Assembly: GCA_011391115.1 (NCBI GenBank) | Contig: JAABRC010000060.1 | Location: 1-8,579 of the forward strand | DNA: 8,579 bases | Direction: 5' to 3' | From: Candidatus Egaibacter danicus | Lineage (GTDB): Bacteria > Pseudomonadota > Gammaproteobacteria > Burkholderiales > Burkholderiaceae | Shown here: positions 1 through 7,123 of the stretch, in pieces | How the letters are laid out: each line of letters opens with the position of its first letter | Numbering within the stretch: the first letter of the stretch is position 1 | Program-made: the position numbers and the translations under genes | Notes under the pieces: model-generated | What the model was told of the DNA's origin: nothing | Seen by the model: only the letters and a program-made list of their open reading frames with translations | Database searches by the model: none

Positions 1-1110
1 TTCAGCCAGGGAACGTGAGAGAACGATATGTCCGTCCAGAATAGCCCTGGCCGCGTCAGCAATGGGGTCTTGCTGGTCATCGCCCTCCGACAAAACGGTG
101 TAAATAGCTGTAATGGAACCAACCCCATTCAGACCATTCCCACTGCGCTCAACCAGTTGTGGCAGCTTCGCAAAGCAGGATGGCGGGTAGCCCTTTGTGG
201 CTGGCGGTTCGCCGATAGCAAGGGCAATTTCCCTCTGAGCCATGGCATACCTTGTCAATGAATCCATCAACAAAAGCACATGCTTCCCCTTGTCGCGAAA
301 ATGCTCCGCTACCGCCGTGGCGTAGGCTGCACCCTGCATCCGCAGGAGAGGCGGCGCATCCGCTGGTGCAGCAACCACAACAGACCGAGCCCGTCCGTCC
401 ACACCCAGTATGTCCTCGATGAATTCCTTGACCTCGCGGCCTCGCTCACCAATCAATCCCACCACAATGACGTCTGCCGCCGTGTAGCGCGCCATCATTC
501 CAAGCAGGACACTCTTGCCAACACCTGAGCCAGCAAACAACCCAATGCGCTGGCCTCGCCCAACTGTCAGCAGCGCATTGATCGCCCTCACCCCCGTATC
601 CAGTGGTTCCCGCACTGGCGCACGATCCATTGCGTTGATTTGCCTTCTGTCCAGCGGCAGTGAGGTCACATCTGAAATGGGGCCCAGCTTGTCCATCGGC
701 GAACCGTTCGGACCGACCACACGTCCCAACAAGCCTTCACCCAACGGCAAGCGGAGCATTCCGGGGTGAGAGTCACGACTGGCCTGTCTCTTTTCCCGAA
801 GTCGGGGGACCGCAACATAAGCCGCGGCTGGCACCACGGTAGCGCCACTTGACAAGCCATGCGTATCCCCCGCAGGCATCAAATAAGCGCGATCACCGGC
901 AAATCCGACTACTTCAGCCAATATGGGTAGTTGGGAGGTCATGGCAACCAGACACTGCGAACCAACCGGCACGCGGATGCCGGTGGCCTCCAGCACCAGA
1001 CCTGTTAAACGCGTTAGCGTGCCTCTGACTTCAAGGGGATTTGAAGCACTTACCCTCTGACGGGCTCCCTCAAGAAAATCGCGCCAGATGGCTTCCGACT
1101 GGCTAGGCAT
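1..1110 (-). CDS. fliI: FliI, flagellar export ATPase (C-terminus cut off by window edge)
   Basis: FliI is the cytoplasmic ATPase of the flagellar type III export apparatus, related to the F1 beta subunit; it helps unload chaperone-cargo complexes at the export gate. The reading frame is open for 370 codons from the ATG at 1110 to base 1, with no stop or frameshift. Visible motifs are the Walker A loop AGSGVGKS (residues 193-200), GERGREV (221-227, Glu222 the likely catalytic glutamate by analogy with F1 beta), the Walker B strand [10 protein letters not shown] (278-287), and [11 protein letters not shown] (342-352). Residues 1 to about 100 form the beta-barrel-type N-terminal domain. Family members have about 440-480 residues, so roughly 70-110 are outside the window. 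The start overlaps the end of fliH by 8 bp, and a GGGGAG sits 9 bases upstream, which suggests translational coupling. The related type III secretion ATPase (SctN) is excluded by the flagellar neighbours. Confidence 0.97.
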   Translation of the reverse strand, partial: MPSQSEAIWRDFLEGARQRVSASNPLEVRGTLTRLTGLVLEATGIRVPVGSQCLVAMTSQLPILAEVVGFAGDRAYLMPAGDTHGLSSGATVVPAAAYVAVPRLREKRQASRDSHPGMLRLPLGEGLLGRVVGPNGSPMDKLGPISDVTSLPLDRRQINAMDRAPVREPLDTGVRAINALLTVGRGQRIGLFAGSGVGKSVLLGMMARYTAADVIVVGLIGERGREVKEFIEDILGVDGRARSVVVAAPADAPPLLRMQGAAYATAVAEHFRDKGKHVLLLMDSLTRYAMAQREIALAIGEPPATKGYPPSCFAKLPQLVERSGNGLNGVGSITAIYTVLSEGDDQQDPIADAARAILDGHIVLSRSLAE

Positions 1111-1783
1111 TCGATGGTTCTCCCCAAGGGGTATCCAGGCCAAGCGTCGCCACGGCGCGCATCCATCGCTTCTCGATGGTCCCGTCCACCAAGGTACCTG
1201 CGCATTCAACAATACATCCGCCTTGCTGCACTGCTCCATCACCCAGTAGTTTTAGATCGAACCCCGGAAATTCAGCGCCGATTGTTTCCTGCAGGTTAGC
1301 CAGGTCGAGAGGATTCAGCCTCACACGCACGGCCTTCCCGTCGCCAGTAATCAAGCTGAGTGCATCACGAATAACCGGCTGCAGCGTCATCGGATCAACG
1401 GATACTTCTTGACGAATAACACTTTTGGCTAATTCGCATGCCAAGGCCAAAACACCATTGGCAATAACCTGTTCGGCCGACTGCAATTGAGTCTGAGCCG
1501 ACTCAAAAAGCTTTACAAAACTGCGCGCATTTGCAATTTCCTGATTGCGCACAAAGTCTTCTATCTGACGCTGTGCATCCAGAGTTGCAAGCGCGTGCCC
1601 CTGGGCAAATCCTTCGGCATAGCCTTCCTGCCTGACAGTTTCAGTGTGGGCAGGATCTGACTTGTTGTCACGCGCTTTCAGTTGCGCCGCAAGATTGCCG
1701 GAAGCCGAATCAACTGAACTGAAGCGCCACTGCGCAACATCATCAATCTCGTCGCCGGGGATGAATCGGGTGTAATTTTTCAT
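1103..1783 (-). CDS. fliH: FliH, negative regulator/stator of the FliI ATPase
   Basis: FliH dimers bind the N-terminus of FliI, restrain its ATPase activity and tether it to the export gate and to the C-ring. The protein has 226 residues from the ATG at 1783. Trp19, in AQWRF near the N-terminus, fits the conserved aromatic segment that contacts the gate. A glycine repeat, G54-YAE-G58-FAQ-G62, is the GxxxG helix-packing motif typical of the family. A long helical region follows (about 65-125), then a C-terminal domain with GGCIVE (188-193) and the DGTIEKRW segment (200-207), the usual FliI-binding end. A TTG at 1789 would extend the frame by two codons and overlap the fliG stop by 4 bp. I prefer the ATG, which lies 2 bp past that stop; neither has a strong ribosome site, so translation probably depends on fliG. 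Confidence 0.93.
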   Translation of the reverse strand: MKNYTRFIPGDEIDDVAQWRFSSVDSASGNLAAQLKARDNKSDPAHTETVRQEGYAEGFAQGHALATLDAQRQIEDFVRNQEIANARSFVKLFESAQTQLQSAEQVIANGVLALACELAKSVIRQEVSVDPMTLQPVIRDALSLITGDGKAVRVRLNPLDLANLQETIGAEFPGFDLKLLGDGAVQQGGCIVECAGTLVDGTIEKRWMRAVATLGLDTPWGEPSNA

Positions 1784-1785
1784 GA

Positions 1786-2784
1786 TCAAACCATGGCGTC
1801 GTCGCCACCACCACCGATGACAATGGTCCCCTCATCAGCCAGTCGCCGGACGGTCTTGAGAATCTCCTTCTGCTGAGCCTCGACTTCGGACAATCGCATC
1901 GGGCCACGTGACTCAAGATCTTCCCGCAAGGTTTCAGCAGCCCGCGACGACATGTTCGCCAGAAATTTCTCCTTGAGCTCCGGCTGAGCGCCTTTCAAGG
2001 CGACGATCAATGTGTCCGAAGCAACTTCCTTGAGGACCATCTGAATGGCTTTGTCATCCAGCTTGATGACATCATCGAACACGAACATCTTGTCCATGAT
2101 TTTCTGGGCAAGATCTGCATCGTGATTGCGTATGGATTCGATGACCGTGCTCTCAATAGCCGTTCCCATCAAATTGATCATTTCTGCAGCCGTCTTGATC
2201 CCTCCCAGTGAAGCCTTGCGGATTTTGTCTCCGCCTGCCAGCACCTTGTAGAGAACCTCGTTCAGGTCTTTGAGCGCGGTAGGTTGGATGCCCTCCATCG
2301 TTGCAATGCGCAGCATGACTTCGCCGCGCTGGCGTTCGGCCAGCTGTTTCAGGACATCCGCGGCCTGGTCATAGTCCAGGTGAACCAGAATAGCAGCGAC
2401 AATTTGCGGGTGCTCATTTCGCAACAACTCTGCAACCGACTGTGGGTCCATCCACTTCAGGCTCTCAATCCCTGAAACATCACCACCCTGCAGGATTCGA
2501 TCAATGAGCAAAGCCGCTTTATCGTCACCCAATGCGCGTTTCAATACAGAGCGAACATAGTCGCCGGAATCGGAAACCAGCAGACTCTGGGATGCGGCCA
2601 CACTGGTGAATTTCCCAACGATCTCGTCAACACGCTCCCTTGTCACTGAAATGGTTTTGGCAATGGCCTCGCCCAATTTCTGAACCTCTTTGGGTGACAG
2701 ATGCTTGAATACCTCGGATGCTTCTGCCTCCCCAAGGGACATCATCAGAATTGCTGCGTCTTCCAGACCGTGATCTTGCGACAT
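1786..2784 (-). CDS. fliG: FliG, rotor switch protein
   Basis: FliG forms the top of the C-ring, binds FliF through its N-terminal domain and FliM through its middle domain, and generates torque against the stator with its C-terminal domain. The 332 residues match the family length (331 in Salmonella) with almost the same numbering. The EHPQ motif is at 124-127 and the MFxF hinge (MFVF) is at 233-236. The charged torque-helix residues are present as Lys264, Arg281, Glu288, Asp289 and Arg297; Glu288 is a charge-conserving change from the enteric Asp. The C-terminus ends in the glycine-rich IVIGGGGDDAMV. The ATG at 2784 has AGGAG 6 bases upstream. The gene lies 16 bp after fliF and just before fliH, the standard fliFGHI order. 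Confidence 0.98.
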   Translation of the reverse strand: MSQDHGLEDAAILMMSLGEAEASEVFKHLSPKEVQKLGEAIAKTISVTRERVDEIVGKFTSVAASQSLLVSDSGDYVRSVLKRALGDDKAALLIDRILQGGDVSGIESLKWMDPQSVAELLRNEHPQIVAAILVHLDYDQAADVLKQLAERQRGEVMLRIATMEGIQPTALKDLNEVLYKVLAGGDKIRKASLGGIKTAAEMINLMGTAIESTVIESIRNHDADLAQKIMDKMFVFDDVIKLDDKAIQMVLKEVASDTLIVALKGAQPELKEKFLANMSSRAAETLREDLESRGPMRLSEVEAQQKEILKTVRRLADEGTIVIGGGGDDAMV

Positions 2785-2800
2785 GATTTGCTCCTGGCGG

Positions 2801-4486
2801 TCAGGCCGGGGCCTCGCCGTTGATCCATGTCTTCACAATATTCGCGACGGCGGCCGGGTTATCCCGGGTCAGCTTGCGTGCGTCTTCCAGCGCGAGCGCG
2901 CCAGGGCTGGGGCCTTGTGGCGCGCCCGAGGCTCCAGGAGCCATCAGTTGGGGACGGTCAGGCTCGTCAGACACTACCGCATCCAGCTCATTGGCACGCA
3001 TTTTGGTCGCGGTTACGGGTTGCATAAGCGTCTTCATGGCTGGCTTGATGAAGCCGAGCAAGACCATCATGCCAAACAGCAGTGTGCCCACCGGCCAGGC
3101 GAAACTGCGTACAAGATCCTGAACCTCAGCCTGCTTCCACAATGGCAATTCGGTCATTGTTGATTTTTCCCTGGCGAAGGGTGCGTTCATCAGGTTGACC
3201 GAATCACCACGCTCCTTGCTGAATCCGATGGTTTCCCGAACGAGCGCAGTCATCTTCTCGATTTGCTGCTCGCTAAGCGGCGTCGTTGTGGTTTTTCCCT
3301 TGTCGTCAGTCGCAGTCTGATGATTGACGACCACAGCCGCACTCAACCGCTTGACGACCCCGGTACTGCCGCGAACGACTTTGACGGTCTTGTCAACTTC
3401 ATAGTTGATGATGGATTCACGCTTTGTCGCTCCCCCGGCTGCGCCCGCTCCACCTGCGGCCGCTCCACCCGTCAAGGTCTGTGCTGTGCCGTTGATGGGC
3501 GCCGAATTGGGACCCGGAGGCTGATTGGAGACAGCGCCTGGCACACCACTGGGAGGGCCACCTGCCGCGCCATTGCTGCTTTCAACCAATTGCTGACTGC
3601 GAATCGCAGTTGCATCAGGTGATTGATTGGGCCTATGTTGCTCCGATGTGGACTCAGTCTGCGAAAAGTCAACCTCAGCCGTCACCTGGGCCTTGACATT
3701 CTGACGCCCGACAACTGGCTCCAGAATGTCCAGAATCCGGCGGCTGTATACCTGCTCAAGCTGTTGCGTGTATTGCAGTTGCTGCGCATCAACCGCCGTC
3801 CCACCCGATCCGTCCGTCGCTGCTGACAGCAGCTTGCCCGTGTCGTCCAGAACACTCACCGCTGCCGGATTCATTTCAGGCACGCTCGATGCGACCAGGT
3901 GAACAATGCCCGCAAGTTGAGCACGATCCAGACTGTGACCCGCATTCAGGCTGACCAATACTGAGGCTGAAGGCTTTTGTTGCTCACGGAAAAATCCGTT
4001 CTGATTGGGCAGCGCGAGATGGACACGCGCACTTTGCACTGAAGAAAGCGACTGGATTGACCGGGTCAGTTCACCCTCCAGTCCGCGCTGGAAGGTCAAA
4101 CGCTCCTGAAACTGCGTCATACCAAAGCGGTTGGACTCCATCATTTCGAATCCCGCAACCGAGCCTTTGGGCAACCCCTGGGACGCAAGGCGCAGGCGTG
4201 TGTCATGCACCTTGTCCGCCGGGACCAATATGGCGCCCCCACCTTCAGCGTGTTTATAGGGGATGTTCATTTGCGACAACTGGGCCACGATGGCGCCACC
4301 ATCCTTGTCAGCCAAATTCGTGTACAAGACTCGCCACTCAGCCTGTCGCCCCATGAAAAGGCCCACTGCGCCAATACCAACAAACAGGGCGATCCCCCAA
4401 ACCAGTCGCATGCGCTGGGATTGGCTCAGCCCGGAGAAGCGCTGGGACATGGAAGGGTTGACAGGGACGGTTAGAGCTGCAGACAT
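2801..4486 (-). CDS. fliF: FliF, MS-ring protein
   Basis: FliF assembles into the inner-membrane MS ring, the base on which the rotor, rod and export gate are built. From the ATG at 4486 it has 561 residues, the normal family length. Transmembrane helix 1 is about residues 28-46. Ring-building domains follow: RBM1 about 50-110, RBM2 about 111-220, and the split RBM3/collar from about 230. The collar carries a disordered insertion rich in Pro, Gly and Ala (about 300-355, including GGAAAGGAGAAGGA). Transmembrane helix 2 is about 462-481. The tail ends in an acidic and helical segment (about 531-558) that binds FliG. The frame is open upstream to 4561, but the extra 25 residues do not look like FliF and a GGAAG stands 5 bases before the 4486 ATG. 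It is the first gene of the fliFGHI operon and diverges from fliE. Confidence 0.97.
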   Translation of the reverse strand: MSAALTVPVNPSMSQRFSGLSQSQRMRLVWGIALFVGIGAVGLFMGRQAEWRVLYTNLADKDGGAIVAQLSQMNIPYKHAEGGGAILVPADKVHDTRLRLASQGLPKGSVAGFEMMESNRFGMTQFQERLTFQRGLEGELTRSIQSLSSVQSARVHLALPNQNGFFREQQKPSASVLVSLNAGHSLDRAQLAGIVHLVASSVPEMNPAAVSVLDDTGKLLSAATDGSGGTAVDAQQLQYTQQLEQVYSRRILDILEPVVGRQNVKAQVTAEVDFSQTESTSEQHRPNQSPDATAIRSQQLVESSNGAAGGPPSGVPGAVSNQPPGPNSAPINGTAQTLTGGAAAGGAGAAGGATKRESIINYEVDKTVKVVRGSTGVVKRLSAAVVVNHQTATDDKGKTTTTPLSEQQIEKMTALVRETIGFSKERGDSVNLMNAPFAREKSTMTELPLWKQAEVQDLVRSFAWPVGTLLFGMMVLLGFIKPAMKTLMQPVTATKMRANELDAVVSDEPDRPQLMAPGASGAPQGPSPGALALEDARKLTRDNPAAVANIVKTWINGEAPA

Positions 4487-4491
4487 CGTTT

Positions 4492-4496
4492 CTTCC
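4492..4496 (-). promoter_or_regulatory. Ribosome binding site that sets the fliF start
   Basis: GGAAG read on the minus strand lies 5 bases before the ATG at 4484-4486. It supports that start over the in-frame upstream codon at 4561. Confidence 0.6.
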
Positions 4497-4508
4497 GGTA
4501 AGGCGAGT

Positions 4509-4525
4509 CGTGGCTTCGCACCACG
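4509..4525. repeat. Small inverted repeat in the fliF leader
   Basis: CGTGG (4509-4513) and CCACG (4521-4525) form a perfect 5-bp stem around a 7-base loop. It lies 22 bases upstream of the fliF start codon and just upstream of the fliF ribosome site. It could be a leader hairpin or a protein site; a stem this short may also be chance. Confidence 0.3.
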
Positions 4526-4545
4526 GATGCAACAGATTATTCGGG

Positions 4546-4572
4546 TTAAGTTTTGGAACATTGAGCCGAAAA
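4546..4572 (+). promoter_or_regulatory. Sigma-28 (FliA) promoter for fliE
   Basis: TTAAGTTT (4546-4553), an 11-base spacer and GCCGAAAA (4565-4572) match the FliA consensus TAAAGTTT-N11-GCCGATAA at 14 of 16 positions with the exact spacing. Transcription would start near 4579 and give a leader of about 80 bases before the fliE ATG. By hand, assuming equal base frequencies, a match this good is expected well under once in a thousand such regions. FliE is usually an early (class 2) gene, so a late-type promoter here is unexpected; an additional early promoter may be present that I cannot recognise. Confidence 0.72.
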
Positions 4573-4617
4573 GCCTCGGATTTGCCTGTCAATTCAGCTG
4601 GATGCCCAAGTCATGGA

Positions 4618-4632
4618 GTCGATAGGATCGAC
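4618..4632. repeat. Inverted repeat GTCGA-N5-TCGAC in the fliE leader
   Basis: GTCGA (4618-4622) and TCGAC (4628-4632) are perfect inverted arms around TAGGA. The element lies downstream of the predicted fliE transcription start and 29 bases before the ATG, so it could be an operator or a small hairpin. Short arms mean it may be chance. Confidence 0.25.
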
Positions 4633-4661
4633 CAACCCTCAACTCCACCGGGAGAAAGACC

Positions 4662-4979
4662 ATGGATCTCCGACTATCACCATCCACGATGCCCACCATT
4701 GCGCGGCCCAGCGTAGCGGGTCGTGGCACCGGCGTCCAGGTTCCCGCAGTGGCAGACGGCGGGTTTTCCGGGGTACTGAAGAGCGCATTGACTTCGGTCA
4801 GCCAGACCCAGAATGAGTCTGCCCGCCTTCAGCGGGAAGTGCAGATGGAGAACCCCAATGTAAGCCTGGAGGAAACCATGGTTGCCATTCAAAAGGCCCA
4901 GATCGGTTTTCAGGCCACCTTGCATGTGCGAAATCGCATGGTGCAAGCCTATACCGACATCATGAACATGCAGGTCTGA
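4662..4979 (+). CDS. fliE: FliE, MS ring-rod junction protein
   Basis: FliE is the first rod component exported and joins the MS ring (FliF) to the proximal rod. The 105 residues fit the family (about 100-110). The N-terminal half is variable and rich in Gly, Ser and Pro. The C-terminal half (about 60-105) holds the family signature: NPNVSLEETM, then VAIQKAQIGFQATL (74-87), VRNRMVQAYTDIM (89-101) and the end NMQV. The ATG at 4662 has GGGAG 7 bases upstream; a second in-frame ATG at codon 10 lacks such a site. It is transcribed away from fliFGHI, as in enteric bacteria, and has a sigma-28-type site about 90 bases upstream. The next gene on the strand, fliB, starts 144 bp later. Confidence 0.95.
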   Translation: MDLRLSPSTMPTIARPSVAGRGTGVQVPAVADGGFSGVLKSALTSVSQTQNESARLQREVQMENPNVSLEETMVAIQKAQIGFQATLHVRNRMVQAYTDIMNMQV

Positions 4980-5001
4980 TCGCTGCAGAGCCAGATTTCA
5001 C

Positions 5002-5023
5002 CCATTTCGCAGGGCAAAAATGG
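5002..5023 (+). repeat. Weak hairpin after fliE
   Basis: CCATTT (5002-5007) and AAATGG (5018-5023) pair perfectly around a 10-base loop, 22 bp past the fliE stop. The stem is AT-rich and no run of T follows, so it is a poor candidate for a rho-independent terminator. It does not argue strongly against transcription continuing into fliB. Confidence 0.3.
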
Positions 5024-5033
5024 TATCCAGCCC

Positions 5034-5061
5034 TTATCTCTATTGCGTAAATAGCTATCAT
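5034..5061 (+). promoter_or_regulatory. Possible weak sigma-70-type promoter for fliB
   Basis: TATCAT (5056-5061) matches the -10 box at 5 of 6 positions, with TTATCT (5034-5039, 3 of 6) 16 bases upstream. The surrounding stretch is the most AT-rich in the window. No sigma-28 site with correct spacing was found here. The call rests only on base composition and a partial match. Confidence 0.25.
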
Positions 5062-5074
5062 AAATATAGCATTT
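5049..5074. repeat. AT-rich inverted repeat upstream of fliB
   Basis: AAATAGCTAT (5049-5058) pairs with ATAGCATTT (5066-5074) over 9 bp with one bulged A, around a 7-base loop. A second, overlapping pair CTATT/AATAG (5040-5054) shares its left arm. It lies 49 bp upstream of the fliB start. It could be an operator, a leader hairpin, or a worn copy of the ATAGCTAT-containing intergenic repeats I associate with Comamonadaceae genomes; the last is from memory and unchecked. Confidence 0.4.
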
Positions 5075-5123
5075 AGCCCGGAATTTTCGGAACGACATCA
5101 AACGCCAGATCAGGACAATTGAC

Positions 5124-6344
5124 ATGAAGCAAAAATTCACTGCCCCCATGCTGGCACCCAAATATGTCACACAGTTCCGGTGTTCAGGTGGTGATTGCCC
5201 AGATACCTGCTGCATGGGTTGGACCATTTCCATTGACAAGGATACCTTCCGTGACTACCGGAGAGTGACACACCCGACGCTCAAGCCATTGATCAAAACC
5301 CATCTGGTCCAACTGGACAAAGACTCGATAGGCAATCATGGAAAGATTAACCTGAACCCGTCGAGTTCTCATTGTGGATTGCATACCGCTCAGGGACTGT
5401 GCGGTATTCAGCAAAACCTGGACGAAGATGCTCTGTCTGATACCTGTTACACCTATCCACGAACCGTATTCAAGGTAGGGGATCGGTTTGAGCAGTGCCT
5501 GACACTTTCATGCCCTGAGGCTGCGAGGCTGGCACTGACGCTGGATGACGGGTTTGAATTTGTCACTTCGGAGTTCACTTCCCGCCAAGCCACCACATCC
5601 GAACTGGCTTCACTGCATGGATTTGACATGCTCGCCATGGATGAAATCCGGGTTCTGTGCATCCAGCTGTTTCAAACTGCCGAACTGACCAATACCGATC
5701 GCCTGATGCTCATGGGGTGGCTTTGCAGCCAGCTTGATGAGCTTATCGCTTCCAACTCACAGGCCAACGCGATCGACCTGGTTAACCAATTGAGGGAGCT
5801 GGTCGAGTCGGGAGAGCTTCGGGTCGCGGTGGCCCAGCTGACCAGCAACCCCAAACTGGCAGCAAACGTGTTTTCCATTCTGTTCGGTAACCTTGCGGGT
5901 AAAGGCTCGTCAGCCAATCAGCTGGAAGTAGTGCGTTGGGTAACCGCAGGCTTGGGTTTTGATGCAAATGGCGTGGCCGAACAATCCACTCTCGAAGAGA
6001 ACTACTTGCGAGGTTTGACTCATTTGAAGACAACCACTGAATTGATCGATCAAACATTCAGCCGGTATCTGCTTAATGAACTCCTGCGTGAGGTGTTTCC
6101 ATGGGGCAGGTCCTCGCCGATGGGGCTCTACCGCCGGCTGTTAACCCGATTCGGGATCCTGCGCCTGATGCTGGCCGCCGCCGCTGCCGCAAAGAATACG
6201 CCGCTTGATCAGGACACCGTGGTTCAGGTCACGCAGGTGTTTTGCCGCCTGTACCAGCACAATGAGCAATTCGCAACACGGGCAGATCACCTGTTGACCA
6301 GCGCCGACTGGGACACAGTGGAACGTCTGTATACGCTTCTGTGA
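5124..6344 (+). CDS. fliB: FliB-type flagellin lysine-N-methylase
   Basis: FliB methylates the side-chain amines of surface lysines on flagellin; in Salmonella it is reported to use an iron-sulfur cluster. The 406 residues compare with about 400 in Salmonella. The N-terminal third carries the family's cysteine pattern: Cys20, Cys25, Cys29 and Cys30 (CSGGDCPDTCC), then Cys84 and Cys93 (CGLHTAQGLC), Cys108 (DTCYTYPR) and Cys125 and Cys130 (CLTLSCPE). This is the YkgJ-like CxxxxCxxxCC metal-binding domain. The rest is mainly helical without clear motifs or membrane segments, as expected for a cytoplasmic enzyme acting before export. The ATG at 5124 has AGGA 8 bases upstream. It stands between fliE and the convergent fliDST set, which supports a filament role. 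Other YkgJ-domain proteins are the main alternative, but they are much shorter. The substrate flagellin gene is not in the window. Confidence 0.88.
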   Translation: MKQKFTAPMLAPKYVTQFRCSGGDCPDTCCMGWTISIDKDTFRDYRRVTHPTLKPLIKTHLVQLDKDSIGNHGKINLNPSSSHCGLHTAQGLCGIQQNLDEDALSDTCYTYPRTVFKVGDRFEQCLTLSCPEAARLALTLDDGFEFVTSEFTSRQATTSELASLHGFDMLAMDEIRVLCIQLFQTAELTNTDRLMLMGWLCSQLDELIASNSQANAIDLVNQLRELVESGELRVAVAQLTSNPKLAANVFSILFGNLAGKGSSANQLEVVRWVTAGLGFDANGVAEQSTLEENYLRGLTHLKTTTELIDQTFSRYLLNELLREVFPWGRSSPMGLYRRLLTRFGILRLMLAAAAAAKNTPLDQDTVVQVTQVFCRLYQHNEQFATRADHLLTSADWDTVERLYTLL

Positions 6345-6356
6345 TCAGTCAGAAAC

Positions 6357-6674
6357 CTAGTGCAGCATTTGCCGCTGCCCTTCAAATTTTCGCTCGCAGT
6401 GCGCCAGCCACGGCTCTGCCAGATACCTGATCTGCGCGTCATTTTGCAGGATGCGCTGCATGATGCGCGTCTTTTCCATGCGCTGCTCAGGCAACAATTC
6501 TTCGCTCCGCGCCTTGTGCCGCAGCTGCTCGATCAACACAGCACATGTACCCTCAAAGCGCACAACCTCATCCCAATCTTCCGCGCGGGCAGCATCCAGC
6601 ATCTTTGCACTGCTGTCCTCAATTGCCTTGTAGTAGTCAATCAGCATCTGATACGTTTTCATACTCTTGCCCAT
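6357..6674 (-). CDS. fliT: FliT, export chaperone for the FliD cap
   Basis: FliT binds FliD in the cytoplasm and carries it to the export gate; in enteric bacteria free FliT also inhibits FlhDC. The 105 residues are mostly charged helices. DYYKAIEDSSAKML (13-26), AARAEDWDEVVRFE (28-41) and the following LIEQLR fit the FliT helical bundle, and NDAQIRYLAEPW (78-89) matches the usual end of the domain. Sequence identity in this family is low, so position after fliS carries much of the weight. The ATG at 6674 shares one base with the fliS stop (TGATG), a coupled start. A second ATG at 6662 (MKTYQ) has a weak purine stretch before it and could be the true start. The stop lies 12 bp from the convergent fliB stop. 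Confidence 0.87.
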   Translation of the reverse strand: MGKSMKTYQMLIDYYKAIEDSSAKMLDAARAEDWDEVVRFEGTCAVLIEQLRHKARSEELLPEQRMEKTRIMQRILQNDAQIRYLAEPWLAHCERKFEGQRQMLH

Positions 6675-7093
6675 CAAGCATGTTGCGTTTGAACGGCGAT
6701 ATCATTCCTGATCTGGCTCCAGCCATCTGACACGGGGTGTATCAAACGGATCACTTCATCCAGGATGGCGGCGTCACCCCTCAAGTTGGCCTCGGTGATT
6801 CGGAGGATGCAGAAATCATAGAGGTTGCGCAGATTCGCGGCCAGCTCCCCACCCCGATCAGTGTCCAGGCCCGCTTTAAGCCCTTCTTCCAGAATTCGCA
6901 CAGCACGGCTGATGGCTCGACCTTTGGCGGGAATATCTCCATTCAAGACTGCGCCTTTCGCAGCGGCAAGAGACTGCAGCAACGCCTCAAATAGCAGGCT
7001 GACTAGCTGGTGTGGATTGGCCGAGGCCACGGAGGTTTCCAATCCAACGGTTTTGTAGGTATTTGCTGATCGCATACTGACTGGTGTAAACAT
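6674..7093 (-). CDS. fliS: FliS, flagellin export chaperone
   Basis: FliS holds flagellin (FliC) monomeric in the cytoplasm and delivers it to the export gate through FlhA. From the ATG at 7093 it has 139 residues, the normal size. The N-terminal RSANTYKTVGLET (8-20) contains the conserved tyrosine that caps the flagellin pocket. NPHQLVSLLFEALL (26-39) is the family signature helix. The four-helix bundle continues through AISRAVRILEEGL (60-72), GGELAANLRNLYDFC (81-95) and the C-terminal helix around HPVSDGW (119-125). The frame is open further upstream to 7183, but the added residues overlap the end of fliD and AAGGAG lies 9 bases before the 7093 ATG. It follows fliD by 61 bp and has its own sigma-28-type site there; fliT follows with a one-base overlap. 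Confidence 0.96.
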   Translation of the reverse strand: MFTPVSMRSANTYKTVGLETSVASANPHQLVSLLFEALLQSLAAAKGAVLNGDIPAKGRAISRAVRILEEGLKAGLDTDRGGELAANLRNLYDFCILRITEANLRGDAAILDEVIRLIHPVSDGWSQIRNDIAVQTQHA

Positions 7094-7102
7094 TTCGATT
7101 GA

Positions 7103-7108
7103 CTCCTT
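7103..7108 (-). promoter_or_regulatory. Ribosome binding site that sets the fliS start
   Basis: AAGGAG read on the minus strand ends 9 bases before the ATG at 7091-7093. It favours that start over the longer frame from 7183 and over the internal ATG at 7075. Confidence 0.7.
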
Positions 7109-7123
7109 GTGCGCCTGTTTTAT

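Noticed and set aside
211..218. GCCGATAG, a 7 of 8 match to the sigma-28 -10 box
   Set aside because: It is antisense inside fliI and has no -35 match at the right distance.
666..860. Minus-strand frame inside fliI in another register
   Set aside because: The fliI frame is continuous through this stretch, so this is an out-of-frame shadow and not evidence of a frameshift.
2783..3622. Plus-strand open frames opposite fliF (2783-3163, 3263-3622)
   Set aside because: They are antisense shadows of fliF with no recognisable domain or ribosome site.
4561..4561. Longer fliF frame starting at 4561
   Set aside because: The added 25 residues are unlike a FliF N-terminus and would lie across the fliE promoter region; the 4486 ATG has a ribosome site.
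4538..4564. Minus-strand sigma-28-like site TCAATGTT-N11-CCCGAATA upstream of fliF, overlapping the fliE site
   Set aside because: Only 10 of 16 positions match; about this good a match is expected by chance in a region of this size. The fliF promoter remains unidentified.
4969..4987. TGCAG/CTGCA pair at the end of fliE as a terminator
   Set aside because: The stem is 5 bp, overlaps the coding end and is not followed by a T run.
6360..6692. Plus-strand open frame of 110 codons opposite fliT
   Set aside because: It mirrors fliT and shows no family features of its own.
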